A stretch of 64,000 bases of DNA from Gammaproteobacteria bacterium (GTDB lineage Bacteria; Pseudomonadota; Gammaproteobacteria; HTCC5015): assembly GCA_016928055.1 (NCBI GenBank), contig JAFGLM010000003.1:1-64000 (forward strand). Direction: 5' to 3'. Both the position numbers and the translations under genes were made by a program. Below the pieces are notes generated by a model that saw nothing but the letters and a program-made list of their open reading frames with translations, made no database searches and was not told the DNA's origin. This document shows positions 39,006-47,632 of the stretch, piece after piece (position 1 is the first letter of the stretch; every line of letters begins with the position of its first letter).

Positions 39006-39827
39006 ATGGATAAAAATATGGTCAATCAGGATAAAATTGTATTTTACAACGACAAGTTGATTGTTTTGTCGTTAGGCCATCAGTTTCAACAACCAAATCT
39101 ACGCGATAAATTACTTGAATCAGCTACGTCGAGCCATTACCGGGATGCCGTACGTATTCAACCCGATAAAGGAGAGGCATGGATATTCGATTACGGCGTC
39201 ATCGTGTTTTGGGGCGTTGACGATCAAGAAAGAAAATTTGTGCTTGACACCGTTGAGCCATATGTTAAAGGTGTTGCCGTTAAATATGAAGTGGAAAATT
39301 TTCGCTTCGAATTACATTCCAATCAAAACCTTATTCGCCAGGATACGGTGTTCTTGTCGTCCGGCGATTATTTGTATCGGCTTGCGGTCTCACATGCAAT
39401 GGCACAATCCATTAAATTAAACATATTTGAAGATGACGCCCAAAGCACGATAATGAAAACCCGGCATATACCAAGATCCCTGGCTGAAACGGGACGCTTT
39501 ATTCTGTCACGCAAAAAAACCGCTAAAATGCGCGGCGAACTATTCAGCACCAAGAGCGATATTATTTTAAACTACGGTCTGTTGGATACACCGGATTTCT
39601 TTTGGGAATATCCCGACCTGGAAAGCTTGTATGAACTGACAGCGCGTTACCTTGATATTCGATCCCGTGTTTCGGTACTATCCAACAAACTTGAAACCAT
39701 ACACGAATTATTTGAAATGTTGGACAATGAACAGAAACATAAGCACTCATCAAAACTGGAATGGATCATTATAATATTGATCGCCATAGAAATAGTCTAT
39801 TTCCTGATCAATGAAATTATCCATTAA
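39006..39827 (+). CDS. RMD1/DUF155-family protein
   Basis: A 273-residue protein of the RMD1/YagE (DUF155) family, whose members in eukaryotes (Rmd1, RMND1) act in mitochondria; bacterial members have no known activity. Seen here: a globular N-terminal part with EAWIFDYGVIVFWGV, the long helical C-terminal part (RYLDIRSRVSVLSNKLETI), and one C-terminal membrane helix (WIIIILIAIEIVYFLI) near residues 252-268. It begins three bases after the RimK-like gene stop and is clearly in its operon. ATG 39006 gives MDKNMVNQDK; the second Met is an alternative. Confidence 0.85.
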   Translation: MDKNMVNQDKIVFYNDKLIVLSLGHQFQQPNLRDKLLESATSSHYRDAVRIQPDKGEAWIFDYGVIVFWGVDDQERKFVLDTVEPYVKGVAVKYEVENFRFELHSNQNLIRQDTVFLSSGDYLYRLAVSHAMAQSIKLNIFEDDAQSTIMKTRHIPRSLAETGRFILSRKKTAKMRGELFSTKSDIILNYGLLDTPDFFWEYPDLESLYELTARYLDIRSRVSVLSNKLETIHELFEMLDNEQKHKHSSKLEWIIIILIAIEIVYFLINEIIH

Positions 39828-39883
39828 ATGCCGGATTATAGTCCTTTTTAATACGCTTTCCTGTATAACAATTACTTTATCTC

Positions 39884-40285
39884 TCAGTCGTAATTGAGTT
39901 TCGCAAGAATATCGTTTAACAAGCCTTGCGCACCTTGCTCCCCAGCAATATCATTTAAAATGCTCATGGAAGCTTGTGAGCGTGCAACTTCGCGATCATA
40001 ATATTTCTGATTACACTCCGAAACCTTCTCCTTCAGCATTTCAAGATGACCCGGGATCTCGTTCATAGTCCTAACCCACGTTTCAATATACAGACATTCA
40101 ACAGTATCTATCTTAACGCTATAATCAGCTCTTGCAAAAATCATGTTGAAATCCTGACACCATTCCTTATTTGCTTTATCTGACAACCTGAATACTAAAT
40201 CAATATACGGTTCTGCTCTTATTTTTGGCGGACGAGCACTATCTATGCCTATTATTCTCAGATCTTTTATATTTTTCATTTCCAT
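39884..40285 (-). CDS. Uncharacterised cytoplasmic protein
   Basis: A 133-residue soluble protein without a signal peptide. I do not recognise its family. It is rich in charged residues, starts MEMKNIKDLRIIGIDSARPP and contains a probable helical C-terminal region (SECNQKYYDREVARSQASM). The upstream gene (40308-41102) ends 22 bases before it on the same strand, so the two form a two-gene operon. Both are more AT-rich than the peptide-ligase block. Confidence 0.6.
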   Translation of the reverse strand: MEMKNIKDLRIIGIDSARPPKIRAEPYIDLVFRLSDKANKEWCQDFNMIFARADYSVKIDTVECLYIETWVRTMNEIPGHLEMLKEKVSECNQKYYDREVARSQASMSILNDIAGEQGAQGLLNDILAKLNYD

Positions 40286-40307
40286 CCTTGAAAGAATACT
40301 CGTAGCT

Positions 40308-41102
40308 TTAATTCATCGGATTAAAAACGGTGTACTTACGCCATGAAGATTCCATAGTATTAATGGTACTGAGGCAATCATTAAGATAACGTTGGTTACT
40401 GAAAACAAACTCACCTTTTTCGTTAACGTAGTAAAATTCCCTGTTATTATACATAAGGGCGAAAAAGCGCTGGTACTTGGCGATTTTTGATTCTGCACCC
40501 GATATATCAGGCAACATCTTTATAAGCTGTGGTTTAATATCTCGACCCCAATCTTGCCAGGCATATTCCCGGTATTGATCGCTCCAGTTGCTGCCAGCTA
40601 CTGATTCCCTGAATGCATCGACAGAGTCGATCAGTTTGTCATCATAGTTAGTGATATAGCGAGAGATTTCTTCCAGGGTCTTCATTCGCCAGTTGTATTC
40701 CACTTCTTCGCGAATGGTCTGATGGTCTTGCATGCGTTCTGAATACAAAGGTTCGATAGCATCGGTATAGTCCAATCTCAGGGCGAATACATCGCGAAGC
40801 AAAGCCTGCGTATATTCAACGCTATTTGTGATAGCTTGAATTTCGCTTCCACTATACTTGCCATAAAACGCCTCTAGTTTTTCATTCGCCTTTCTATTCC
40901 ACTCATCCATGTCCGCTTTCAGATTTTCTTCACTCACATCAGTATTGATGCGTGCTATTTCCTGTATAACCTTGGTAGCATCAACGTAATACTGCTGAAA
41001 TGCTCGGAATTTATTGTAGCTTGAAAAGCCCATATAACCAACGACGGCAACCACAGGTATCAGAACAACAATTAATGCAATTTTGACCAGACGTTTATTC
41101 AT
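40308..41102 (-). CDS. Uncharacterised membrane-anchored periplasmic protein
   Basis: A 264-residue protein with a single N-terminal membrane helix (VKIALIVVLIPVVAVVGYMG) and a helical C-terminal domain presumably in the periplasm. The region contains many acidic and tyrosine-rich segments (YNWRMKTLEEISRYITNYDD) but no recognised motif. A strong ribosome-binding site, aggaggtactcgat, precedes the ATG at 41102. It is the first gene of the pair with the 133-residue protein. Confidence 0.65.
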   Translation of the reverse strand: MNKRLVKIALIVVLIPVVAVVGYMGFSSYNKFRAFQQYYVDATKVIQEIARINTDVSEENLKADMDEWNRKANEKLEAFYGKYSGSEIQAITNSVEYTQALLRDVFALRLDYTDAIEPLYSERMQDHQTIREEVEYNWRMKTLEEISRYITNYDDKLIDSVDAFRESVAGSNWSDQYREYAWQDWGRDIKPQLIKMLPDISGAESKIAKYQRFFALMYNNREFYYVNEKGEFVFSNQRYLNDCLSTINTMESSWRKYTVFNPMN

Positions 41103-41436
41103 CGAGTACCTCCTAAAAACCGATATGACAGATTTCTTGTTTATTCGGCTATGTATAATGAAGGTTCAACAGCGCTTAAGACAGACTAAAGGCAATACCA
41201 CACAAAGCAAGAAATGTAAGGAAGGTCTTTAAACACATGTGGATACCTTTCAGACGCCGGGGTTCATTGTAAATGGACTTCGAATGAAGTCAACCTCAAG
41301 ATAATCAAGAATGCTCCTATATTTCTACCCTCGACTCGATTCAACGTCCGGTTATAGCTCAGCCTAACCCCCAAATCTTCACCTGATGCGAAGTTTGCTT
41401 TATACTCGATTTCAATATTTAAGGAACGCGGCCTTT
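41103..41436. other. 334-bp intergenic region without a supported gene
   Basis: No open frame of note and no hairpin with T-run seen. It must hold the promoters of the divergent genes at 41102 (minus) and 41437 (plus), but I could not single out clear -35/-10 pairs. The base composition is not unusual. Confidence 0.5.
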
Positions 41437-42345
41437 ATGCAATTTTCGCAAGTAATATTAATACCCTGTCTTGCAGTCACACTGGCTGCCTGCGGTGGTA
41501 GCAGCAACACCACCCCGCCTCCGGTCGACAATAATTTATATACCGCCTTCGGCGCGCCCGAGCAGGTCACTATTGTGGGTTATACGGGCGACGCCATGGA
41601 ACCGTTTTTAAGTCGCGATGGTCAGTTTCTCTTCTTTAACAGCTATGAGGGCGCTAGTGATAAAGATCTATACTACGCCAGCAAAGTTGATGACACCCAC
41701 TTTACTTATTTAGGAGAAGTTCTCAACATCAACACTATCAAGGTCGATGGTGTGGCCAGCATGGATAACGCTGACAACTTCTTCTGGGTATCCACAGACA
41801 TCTACGCACCTCCCGCCACCTACGATACACTTTTTTCCGGCACATTTGATGGTACTTCAGGCGAAATTAGTGACGCGTCGGCTGTTACAGGGCTGGCGGA
41901 AGGTATTAACGGACATCTGAATTTTGATCTTGAAATCAGCCCGGACGGCAATACACTCTATTTTGTAGATGGCGTTTTTTCCGGTGCCGCACATCCTGAC
42001 CAAAGCAATATCGCAATTGCAATAAAAAACGGTAGCGATTTTTCACGTCATCCTGGTAGTAACACCCTAATGGCAAACATTAATACCGATGACCTTGAAT
42101 ATGCCCCAACTGTTTCTGCAAATGGCCTCGAGCTGTTTTTCACACGTATGGACCCTGATACTCTACAACCCAAAACCTACCGCAGCATTCGCGACAATAC
42201 TGTTTCCGTTTTCCAAACACCACAGGAAGTCAGCGCGATAACCGGCTTTGCTGAAGCGCCTGCTTTTTCGCCCGACGAAAAATCTCTTTATTTTCATAAA
42301 CTCGAAGGCTCTACGTTTGTAATTTACAAAATTGAACGTCCGTAA
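41437..42345 (+). CDS. PD40-type beta-propeller lipoprotein
   Basis: A 302-residue protein from ATG 41437 with a lipoprotein signal (ILIPCLAVTLAACGGSS; Cys19), followed by a Pro/Asn linker. The body has WD40-like PD40 beta-propeller repeats: GQFLFFNSYEGASDKDLYY, SPDGNTLYFVDG and SPDEKSLYFHKL. These are TolB-like propellers, often binding partners or sensors in the periplasm. The longer frame from 41386 would bury the signal peptide. No partner gene is adjacent. Confidence 0.82.
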   Translation: MQFSQVILIPCLAVTLAACGGSSNTTPPPVDNNLYTAFGAPEQVTIVGYTGDAMEPFLSRDGQFLFFNSYEGASDKDLYYASKVDDTHFTYLGEVLNINTIKVDGVASMDNADNFFWVSTDIYAPPATYDTLFSGTFDGTSGEISDASAVTGLAEGINGHLNFDLEISPDGNTLYFVDGVFSGAAHPDQSNIAIAIKNGSDFSRHPGSNTLMANINTDDLEYAPTVSANGLELFFTRMDPDTLQPKTYRSIRDNTVSVFQTPQEVSAITGFAEAPAFSPDEKSLYFHKLEGSTFVIYKIERP

Positions 42346-42405
42346 TAGTCAATAGACATGCTGCTCAAATTTATGGGGAAATCAATCAGCAGACTTACGT
42401 CAAGA

Positions 42406-43077
42406 CTACTCTGATGTTTGCTTGCTGATAATAGGATTATCCGGCACACAGCCCTCGTCACCCGCAGCCATGGCGCTTACACTGACTTCCGAGATATGCA
42501 AAACCATTTTGCCATCCGTTCCGATTGATAATGGCGACGTGACATTTTTAAGATCTGCGCCTTGCGAGACGAAGCAATCCAGCGGGATAGGTAGTGCAAA
42601 CCACTCTCTCAGAGGTGCTTTCTTCAAATAATCATAAATGGAAACTTGTGCCTCGCATTTCTCACCACAGATCATTTTTACGTAGACCGGTTTGTGGCTG
42701 CGCACATCAAGTCTTAATGCCAGCACCAACTCGGCCTTATTTTCGTAGGCCGAAAGATCCACTGAACGGCCGGTGATAGACGCGCCCCCCCATTTATCCT
42801 GCTTACTCCAGGTGAGTTTAATCGCCCCCGGAAATTCCGGCGCGTCGGATGCTTCCATTACCAGCTTTTTAGCCTCACTTACACCTTCGTTTCCCTGCAA
42901 TGGCATCCACCAGTTCCCAGGATCAGATAGCACCCATTGCCAACTGTCGGGTGTATCGCCTTTATGGAAATAGAAAAAGTCTGGATTAACCGCTGCCGAC
43001 CCCGAATGAGCCACGTTGCCGATAGTTAAGGCCAACCAGGATAAAATCGTTGCAAAAACCGATACACTCTTTCGCAT
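42406..43077 (-). CDS. Secreted ExoP-C-like carbohydrate-binding-type protein
   Basis: A 223-residue protein with a signal peptide (SVFATILSWLALTIGNVAHS). The mature part resembles the C-terminal galactose-binding-like domain of ExoP-type GH3 beta-glucanases (Exop_C): GGASITGRSVDLSAYENKAE, LALRLDVRSHKPVYVKM and the segment LREWFALPIPLDCFVSQG. Four cysteines are spread over it. As a stand-alone protein it could bind a glucan or a cytochrome partner. It follows the octaheme cytochrome gene by 30 bases on the same strand and so may be in that operon. The assignment rests on remembered family features only. Confidence 0.6.
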   Translation of the reverse strand: MRKSVSVFATILSWLALTIGNVAHSGSAAVNPDFFYFHKGDTPDSWQWVLSDPGNWWMPLQGNEGVSEAKKLVMEASDAPEFPGAIKLTWSKQDKWGGASITGRSVDLSAYENKAELVLALRLDVRSHKPVYVKMICGEKCEAQVSIYDYLKKAPLREWFALPIPLDCFVSQGADLKNVTSPLSIGTDGKMVLHISEVSVSAMAAGDEGCVPDNPIISKQTSE

Positions 43078-43107
43078 GACACATACCTTAAATAAACGGA
43101 GTTTCTG

Positions 43108-44436
43108 CTAGTCTTCTATTTTCTTGTTTTGCATTCGCTTTTTGTAAATGGCTTCCAGTTTATAAAGATCCTGTTGCAACTCGAAAAAACCATGCCAATG
43201 TGCATAATCCGGTCCGCCCATCATAGCGCCTTGTCTTGCGCGCCGACCTTCATGATGCCATAGATGATAAAAGACTATTTGAAACTCATCGGTCCAGGGA
43301 TTTTCCTTTAACAAACCAGCCTTATTCAGCTCATCCAACATCTTCTGAGCCGGTTTATAGTATTCTTCATTGTACAAACGAACCGCTTTATCGCCTTGTA
43401 AAAAGAAATTATCCGCATGTTTCTGACTATGACAGGAACTGCAAACGGTCTTCATTAACTCGCGACCTTTTTCACCGTTGCCCAGTAACGGACTTAGCAC
43501 ATCGTCCGAATTGCGTACCTGGGATTCTTTCGCCCACAGGTTCCAATATAGCCTTTCGGTAATATTATGGGTGGTTGTTAATTCGCCGATACCGCTCATA
43601 TGACAAGTTGCACAGGTTGGTGCACGATAATCACCAGGCTCCCACGCATCAGGCGGAGAATCCCACTTCCAATCGTCACTATCGGTAGCAAAAACATGTC
43701 CGTGCTTGCTGTTTTCAAAAATTTCAAAATCAGGATGATCCGGCCCTAAATGACAGGATGCGCACGCCGCCGGTTTACGCGCCTCGGAAATTTTAAATAC
43801 ATGGCGGGTATGACATGCTGCACAATTGCCGGTACTGCCATCCGGATAGATATTACCCATACCTGCATTCGGCCACGTCTCTGCCGTTGGCCTGCCTTCT
43901 TTATCTAACTCGATTTTCGTACCATGACACTGCATACAGCCGGTTTCGGAAGGTGCATTCTGCAATTCAGGATTATCTCGACCTTCATGTTTTCGTATCA
44001 ATGCGTGCAAACTGTCTTGTGGAATAATCTGGTGATAGGCGCGGAAGTGACCACTTTGATTAAATTGCTCCATCTCCTTAGCATGGCAGCGCCCACAGAC
44101 CGCAGGTGAAACGAGTGCACTGATATAGACTTTGAAATCGGCTAAATTTTCGTGTTGGGTTGCATTAGGAGCGTCTTTACTTACGGCATGACAATCAAGG
44201 CATGAAACACCTACGTGACTGTGACGACTGTTTTTCCAGTCGTTGACGATGCCGGGGGATTTGTCTTTGTGGCAGTCAATACAGTTTTTAGCCGCTTCTG
44301 TGTGACCACGACTGATCATGATGGTCTTGATATTACTCAAGTCGCCGACGGATTTATCGCCCTCATTTGCCGATAACACCGTATTGGCCGATAAAAGTAA
44401 CCCCATTACACCGGCAAGCCAAAAACGGATTTTCAT
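43108..44436 (-). CDS. Octaheme c-type cytochrome, HAO-like
   Basis: A 442-residue exported protein (signal peptide ending about residue 22) with eight CXXCH heme sites at about residues 52, 79, 114, 157, 205, 225, 275 and 322. The C-terminal YHLWHHEGRRARQGAMMGG and PDYAHWHGFFELQ segments match the hydroxylamine-oxidoreductase family. In Nitrosomonas HAO a conserved Tyr crosslinks to the P460 heme; a Tyr is present in PDYAHW, but I cannot say that it is the equivalent. Without ammonia oxidation genes, the likely role is nitrite or hydroxylamine reduction, as proposed for epsilonproteobacterial relatives. The start overlaps the tetraheme gene stop (ATGA), with aggagg upstream. Confidence 0.85.
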   Translation of the reverse strand: MKIRFWLAGVMGLLLSANTVLSANEGDKSVGDLSNIKTIMISRGHTEAAKNCIDCHKDKSPGIVNDWKNSRHSHVGVSCLDCHAVSKDAPNATQHENLADFKVYISALVSPAVCGRCHAKEMEQFNQSGHFRAYHQIIPQDSLHALIRKHEGRDNPELQNAPSETGCMQCHGTKIELDKEGRPTAETWPNAGMGNIYPDGSTGNCAACHTRHVFKISEARKPAACASCHLGPDHPDFEIFENSKHGHVFATDSDDWKWDSPPDAWEPGDYRAPTCATCHMSGIGELTTTHNITERLYWNLWAKESQVRNSDDVLSPLLGNGEKGRELMKTVCSSCHSQKHADNFFLQGDKAVRLYNEEYYKPAQKMLDELNKAGLLKENPWTDEFQIVFYHLWHHEGRRARQGAMMGGPDYAHWHGFFELQQDLYKLEAIYKKRMQNKKIED

Positions 44437-45053
44437 GGCGCGTCCTCCTCGTTACGTAATGCTAAATGATCAAGCAGATTTTTGTGGCCAACATTCTGGT
44501 GGCACGAAACGCATTGTTGCTCAATTTCACCCATAAAATATGGCTTATGCGCAACAAATGCTTTGGGATTGGGCATACTGGCTCGCTCCAAATCTTTATG
44601 ACAGGCGATACAGCCCGAATCATAAACAAAATCTTCCCGCAGTTCCCGTTTTCCTAACCAGTCTATTTTATCCAGATTATAAAATGTCTGAGCCCAGATA
44701 TCGTGCAAACCATAGCCGGTTTTGGCGAGAACGTAATGAAACTTGCTTTCGTGTGGTAAATGGCAATCCACACATTCCGCAGCAACACCGAATTGATTGT
44801 TTCCGCCGTGTTTATCGTCACGGAAAGACTTAACCAGAGGCTGCATCGTATGACACCCACCACAGAAATCGGGTCCGCCCGTGTGTTCAAATACTGACTC
44901 GGTGACCACCCAGCCCAGAAAAGAAACCAGCCCCAATACCATCGTCAGAATCAACAATGTAACACGCGGCCTTTCTATAACTAAATCGATCATCCGTTTG
45001 AGCATGCGATCACGATACCCTTTTAAAGGCGGGGAGAATAAACGGCCTGACAC
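44433..45053 (-). CDS. NapC/NrfH-type membrane tetraheme cytochrome
   Basis: A 206-residue quinol-dehydrogenase-type cytochrome. One N-terminal membrane helix (VTLLILTMVLGLVSFLGWVV) is followed by four CXXCH sites (CGGCHT, CVDCHL, CIACHK, CVSCHQ). In this family the protein passes electrons from the quinol pool to a periplasmic multiheme partner; here that is the octaheme protein whose gene overlaps by four bases. The start is GTG 45053 or ATG 45005 (MLKRMIDLVIERPRV), the latter giving a more typical short N-terminus. Confidence 0.85.
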   Translation of the reverse strand: MSGRLFSPPLKGYRDRMLKRMIDLVIERPRVTLLILTMVLGLVSFLGWVVTESVFEHTGGPDFCGGCHTMQPLVKSFRDDKHGGNNQFGVAAECVDCHLPHESKFHYVLAKTGYGLHDIWAQTFYNLDKIDWLGKRELREDFVYDSGCIACHKDLERASMPNPKAFVAHKPYFMGEIEQQCVSCHQNVGHKNLLDHLALRNEEDAP

Positions 45054-45138
45054 TTAATGTCTACAACCGGATATTTGCATGCCGAGTTAACGATTTATCA
45101 AACTAAAGCTGACATTTAATCGGTATTAACTAAAATTA

Positions 45139-45165
45139 TAAAAAATCGCCCCGCAATTGCGGGGC
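45139..45165 (-). terminator. Probable rho-independent terminator after the cellulase
   Basis: An 18-base perfect palindrome gccccgcaattgcggggc (45148-45165) is followed on the minus strand by a T-run (complement of the A-run at about 45138-45145). It is the second of two hairpins after the cellulase gene. Confidence 0.8.
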
Positions 45166-45245
45166 ACTTTCAATACCATAAAAACTTTAAGGTAATGTTA
45201 TTTTTTTGAAGACCAGTTATTCCGTACTTCAGCTTTTATTCTGAA

Positions 45246-45275
45246 AAATAGCTCCCGATATATTGGGAGCTATTT
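45246..45275 (-). terminator. Terminator hairpin downstream of the cellulase gene
   Basis: The stem aaatagctccc / gggagctattt with a short loop (cgatatatt-type) and a T-run on the minus strand (complement of gaaaaat) lies 36 bases past the cellulase stop. It is the first of two terminators, so read-through into the cytochrome genes is limited. Confidence 0.85.
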
Positions 45276-45311
45276 AGACTTCAGGCTGAAACAATCACCT
45301 TAACTAATTAC

Positions 45312-47336
45312 TTAATTGGCGTTTACTATCGCGTTGATGATATTCGGGTAAACCTGAGCCCCTGTGCTACGGTTAAAGAGACCCAAACCTGTATCTCCGG
45401 TAACACCGTTGTCCCAGTAAACCGGCACAATCTGATGCGACAGTGCAGATCCGGTTATATAACTGTTCCAGCGAATCCGCTGAGTTTCAAAACCGGACAC
45501 GCTCTGGCGATCAGCAACTCCATACTCACCTAAAAGCACCGCAATGCCTTGATCAATAAAATTGGTTTTCATCGCCTGCATTTGCGAATCCACCCAGGCT
45601 TCATTCGCCCAGGTTTCAACCGTGCTCGGCCAAGTTGTAACGTTGCTGCCTGTGTTCAGCGTGAAATTGTATGGATCGTAGTAATGAACTTCCATGAACA
45701 GGTGGTTGCTGATGGTATCAGTCGGAATCACTGCGAAATTCACAGTATGACCGATGTTGGTATTAAAACCCTGCACGATCAGATAGCGGCTGGCATTGTT
45801 ACCGCCGGTCGCACGCACCGCGTTTACGAAGGTCTGGTTGAAGCTGTTCTGCACATCAACGTACTCCTGCGTTGGTGTTCCGTAATCGCCTTCGTTCATT
45901 ACTTCGTTGGTGCCGGCAAACAACAGATGGTCACCGTAGCTTCTAAAATGATTAGCGATCTGCGTCCACATAATGGACAAACGGTTGTTCAACGCTTGCT
46001 GGTTGGAATAGAAGGGATGATTTAACCAGCCACCGTCCCAATGCTCGTTGATGACAACGTACATACCGGCATTTAAGCCATAATTTACGACTTCCTCGAC
46101 GCGGTTCAGCCAGGTCGGATCAATGGTGTAACTGGATGCATCGGAAAATGCGCTCCAGGCTACCGGGATACGTAGGGTGTCGAAACCCGCCGCTTTAACT
46201 GCGTTGATCAGCTGCTGCGTGACTACCGGGTTGCCCCAGGCTGTTTCATTGCCGGGGCCCATCGATTCCATCGAGTTACCCAGGTTCCAGCCAATCCCCA
46301 TTTGCTGCGAGAAAGCTACCGCGCCCAAGCCGCCGCTGGACGTCGACGAGGACGAACTGGAACTGCTCGATGAACTACTACTGCTACTCGAAGAGCTACT
46401 GGAACTGGAGCTGGAAGAGCTGCTGCTGCCGCTGCAACTGGCCGCCTGCGGGTTGTTTCCAATGATCGTAAGTGAATCAATATTGGGCAAGCCGCTGCTG
46501 TTGGTCGCTACGATGCTAATGTCATTATTTCCGCCACCAAGTGCGACATTATCCGAATCGACTGTCCAGCTGTCCCACGAGCCGGTTGCAGGAAAGCCGA
46601 GATTGCCGGCTGTCGCACCATTAATCACAATATTCGCTGTTCGAGTTGAAACCGTTGCATAGCGTAAATCCAGAATGTAGTTGCCACTGGAGGGAACGTA
46701 AACCCGATAATCTACCGCATTACCATTGGCATTGTCGGTATTGGCAAAACCACTGCCGGTATAGCCGACATGATTATTGTCTACGGTGCCATCAACATTG
46801 CAGAAACCAGTCTGATTTTCCTGGATGGTAATTTCGGTGCTGCCGCCTGAACTCGAAGACGAACTTGAGCTGCTCGACGAACTGGAGCTGGATGAACTGC
46901 TCGATGAAGAACTGCTGGACGAGGAGGACGAACTGCTTGAAGATGAACTCGAACTACTCGATGAAGAACCACTTCCAGCACACGTCGGTAATGAAAAACT
47001 ACCCGTATACGATCCCTGGAATCCAAAACTCGTGGTTCCGCCCGCAGATATATAGCTGGTCCATGAGACCGGGGTCGCAGTGGCCGTATTGCCGGATATG
47101 GATAGATTCGCACCCCACGAACTGCTGATGCTTGGAGTCTGGTTATATGTCAGCGCTACCGTCCAGCCGTTAATAGCCGAGCTACCGTTATTTTTGACAA
47201 CCACATTAGCCACATAACCGCCGGTCCAGGTTTGCGCAGTCACTGTACAGGACGTTTGAGCCAGTGCATTGTTTACCAGAAACGGAAAAGCCAGAATCGT
47301 CATCGTGACGATGACGTATCGTTTAATTGAAATCAT
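45312..47336 (-). CDS. Secreted cellulase: CBM2, poly-Ser, CBM, poly-Ser, GH5
   Basis: A secreted endoglucanase of about 674 residues. ATG 47336 is preceded by gaggggaaaac. Domains in order: signal peptide (to about 27, ALAQ); CBM2 (WTGGYVANVVV, INGWTVALTY, FGFQGSYTGSF; about 28-122); a serine linker of over 30 residues; a CBM6/35-like module (DNANGNAVDYRVYVPSSGNY, about 165-290); a second serine linker; GH5 catalytic domain (about 335-674) with acid/base Glu in AGTNEVMNEG and nucleophile Glu in LLGEYGVAD, and LRIPVAW earlier. It hydrolyses beta-1,4-glucan outside the cell. It stands alone between terminators and the HisG-like gene. Confidence 0.93.
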   Translation of the reverse strand: MISIKRYVIVTMTILAFPFLVNNALAQTSCTVTAQTWTGGYVANVVVKNNGSSAINGWTVALTYNQTPSISSSWGANLSISGNTATATPVSWTSYISAGGTTSFGFQGSYTGSFSLPTCAGSGSSSSSSSSSSSSSSSSSSSSSSSSSSSSSSSSSSSSSSSSGGSTEITIQENQTGFCNVDGTVDNNHVGYTGSGFANTDNANGNAVDYRVYVPSSGNYILDLRYATVSTRTANIVINGATAGNLGFPATGSWDSWTVDSDNVALGGGNNDISIVATNSSGLPNIDSLTIIGNNPQAASCSGSSSSSSSSSSSSSSSSSSSSSSSSSSSSTSSGGLGAVAFSQQMGIGWNLGNSMESMGPGNETAWGNPVVTQQLINAVKAAGFDTLRIPVAWSAFSDASSYTIDPTWLNRVEEVVNYGLNAGMYVVINEHWDGGWLNHPFYSNQQALNNRLSIMWTQIANHFRSYGDHLLFAGTNEVMNEGDYGTPTQEYVDVQNSFNQTFVNAVRATGGNNASRYLIVQGFNTNIGHTVNFAVIPTDTISNHLFMEVHYYDPYNFTLNTGSNVTTWPSTVETWANEAWVDSQMQAMKTNFIDQGIAVLLGEYGVADRQSVSGFETQRIRWNSYITGSALSHQIVPVYWDNGVTGDTGLGLFNRSTGAQVYPNIINAIVNAN

Positions 47337-47632
47337 GTTTTCCCCTCGCAAGTTAAGTGTGTAACTAACCGCTCCCGCCAATCGTAAACAGAATCCCGAT
47401 TGACCCTTAGAAGACGACTCCGCTGGTTGGCGGTCATCTTCAGTTCGAAATCTTATCCTTATTGTAAGAATGACTACAAGTTAAATAACGGTATGTACGT
47501 GGCAATACGCAAGCCCATATATGCGAAATACCAGGATGCCCATCTCCTGAAAAATATCCTTACGAATTATTTTTAAAAACTTTGTGCAGCTTAGCCCTGC
47601 GCTTTCGAGCCTGTCCCATTGCATAACTGGAT
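47337..47632. other. 296-bp intergenic region between the cellulase and HisG-like gene
   Basis: This contains the cellulase leader (with the gaggggaaaac binding site at its edge) and the trailer of the HisG-like gene. No supported gene or clear hairpin was found. Confidence 0.5.

Noticed and set aside
43108..44436. Cytochrome c nitrite reductase NrfA
   Set aside because: Eight CXXCH sites, no CXXCK and a HAO-type C-terminus; NrfA has five hemes.
46177..46662. Open frames antisense to the cellulase linkers, Glu/Leu-rich
   Set aside because: They are complementary to serine-coded linkers and lack start signals; the GH5 frame on the minus strand is clearly the real one.
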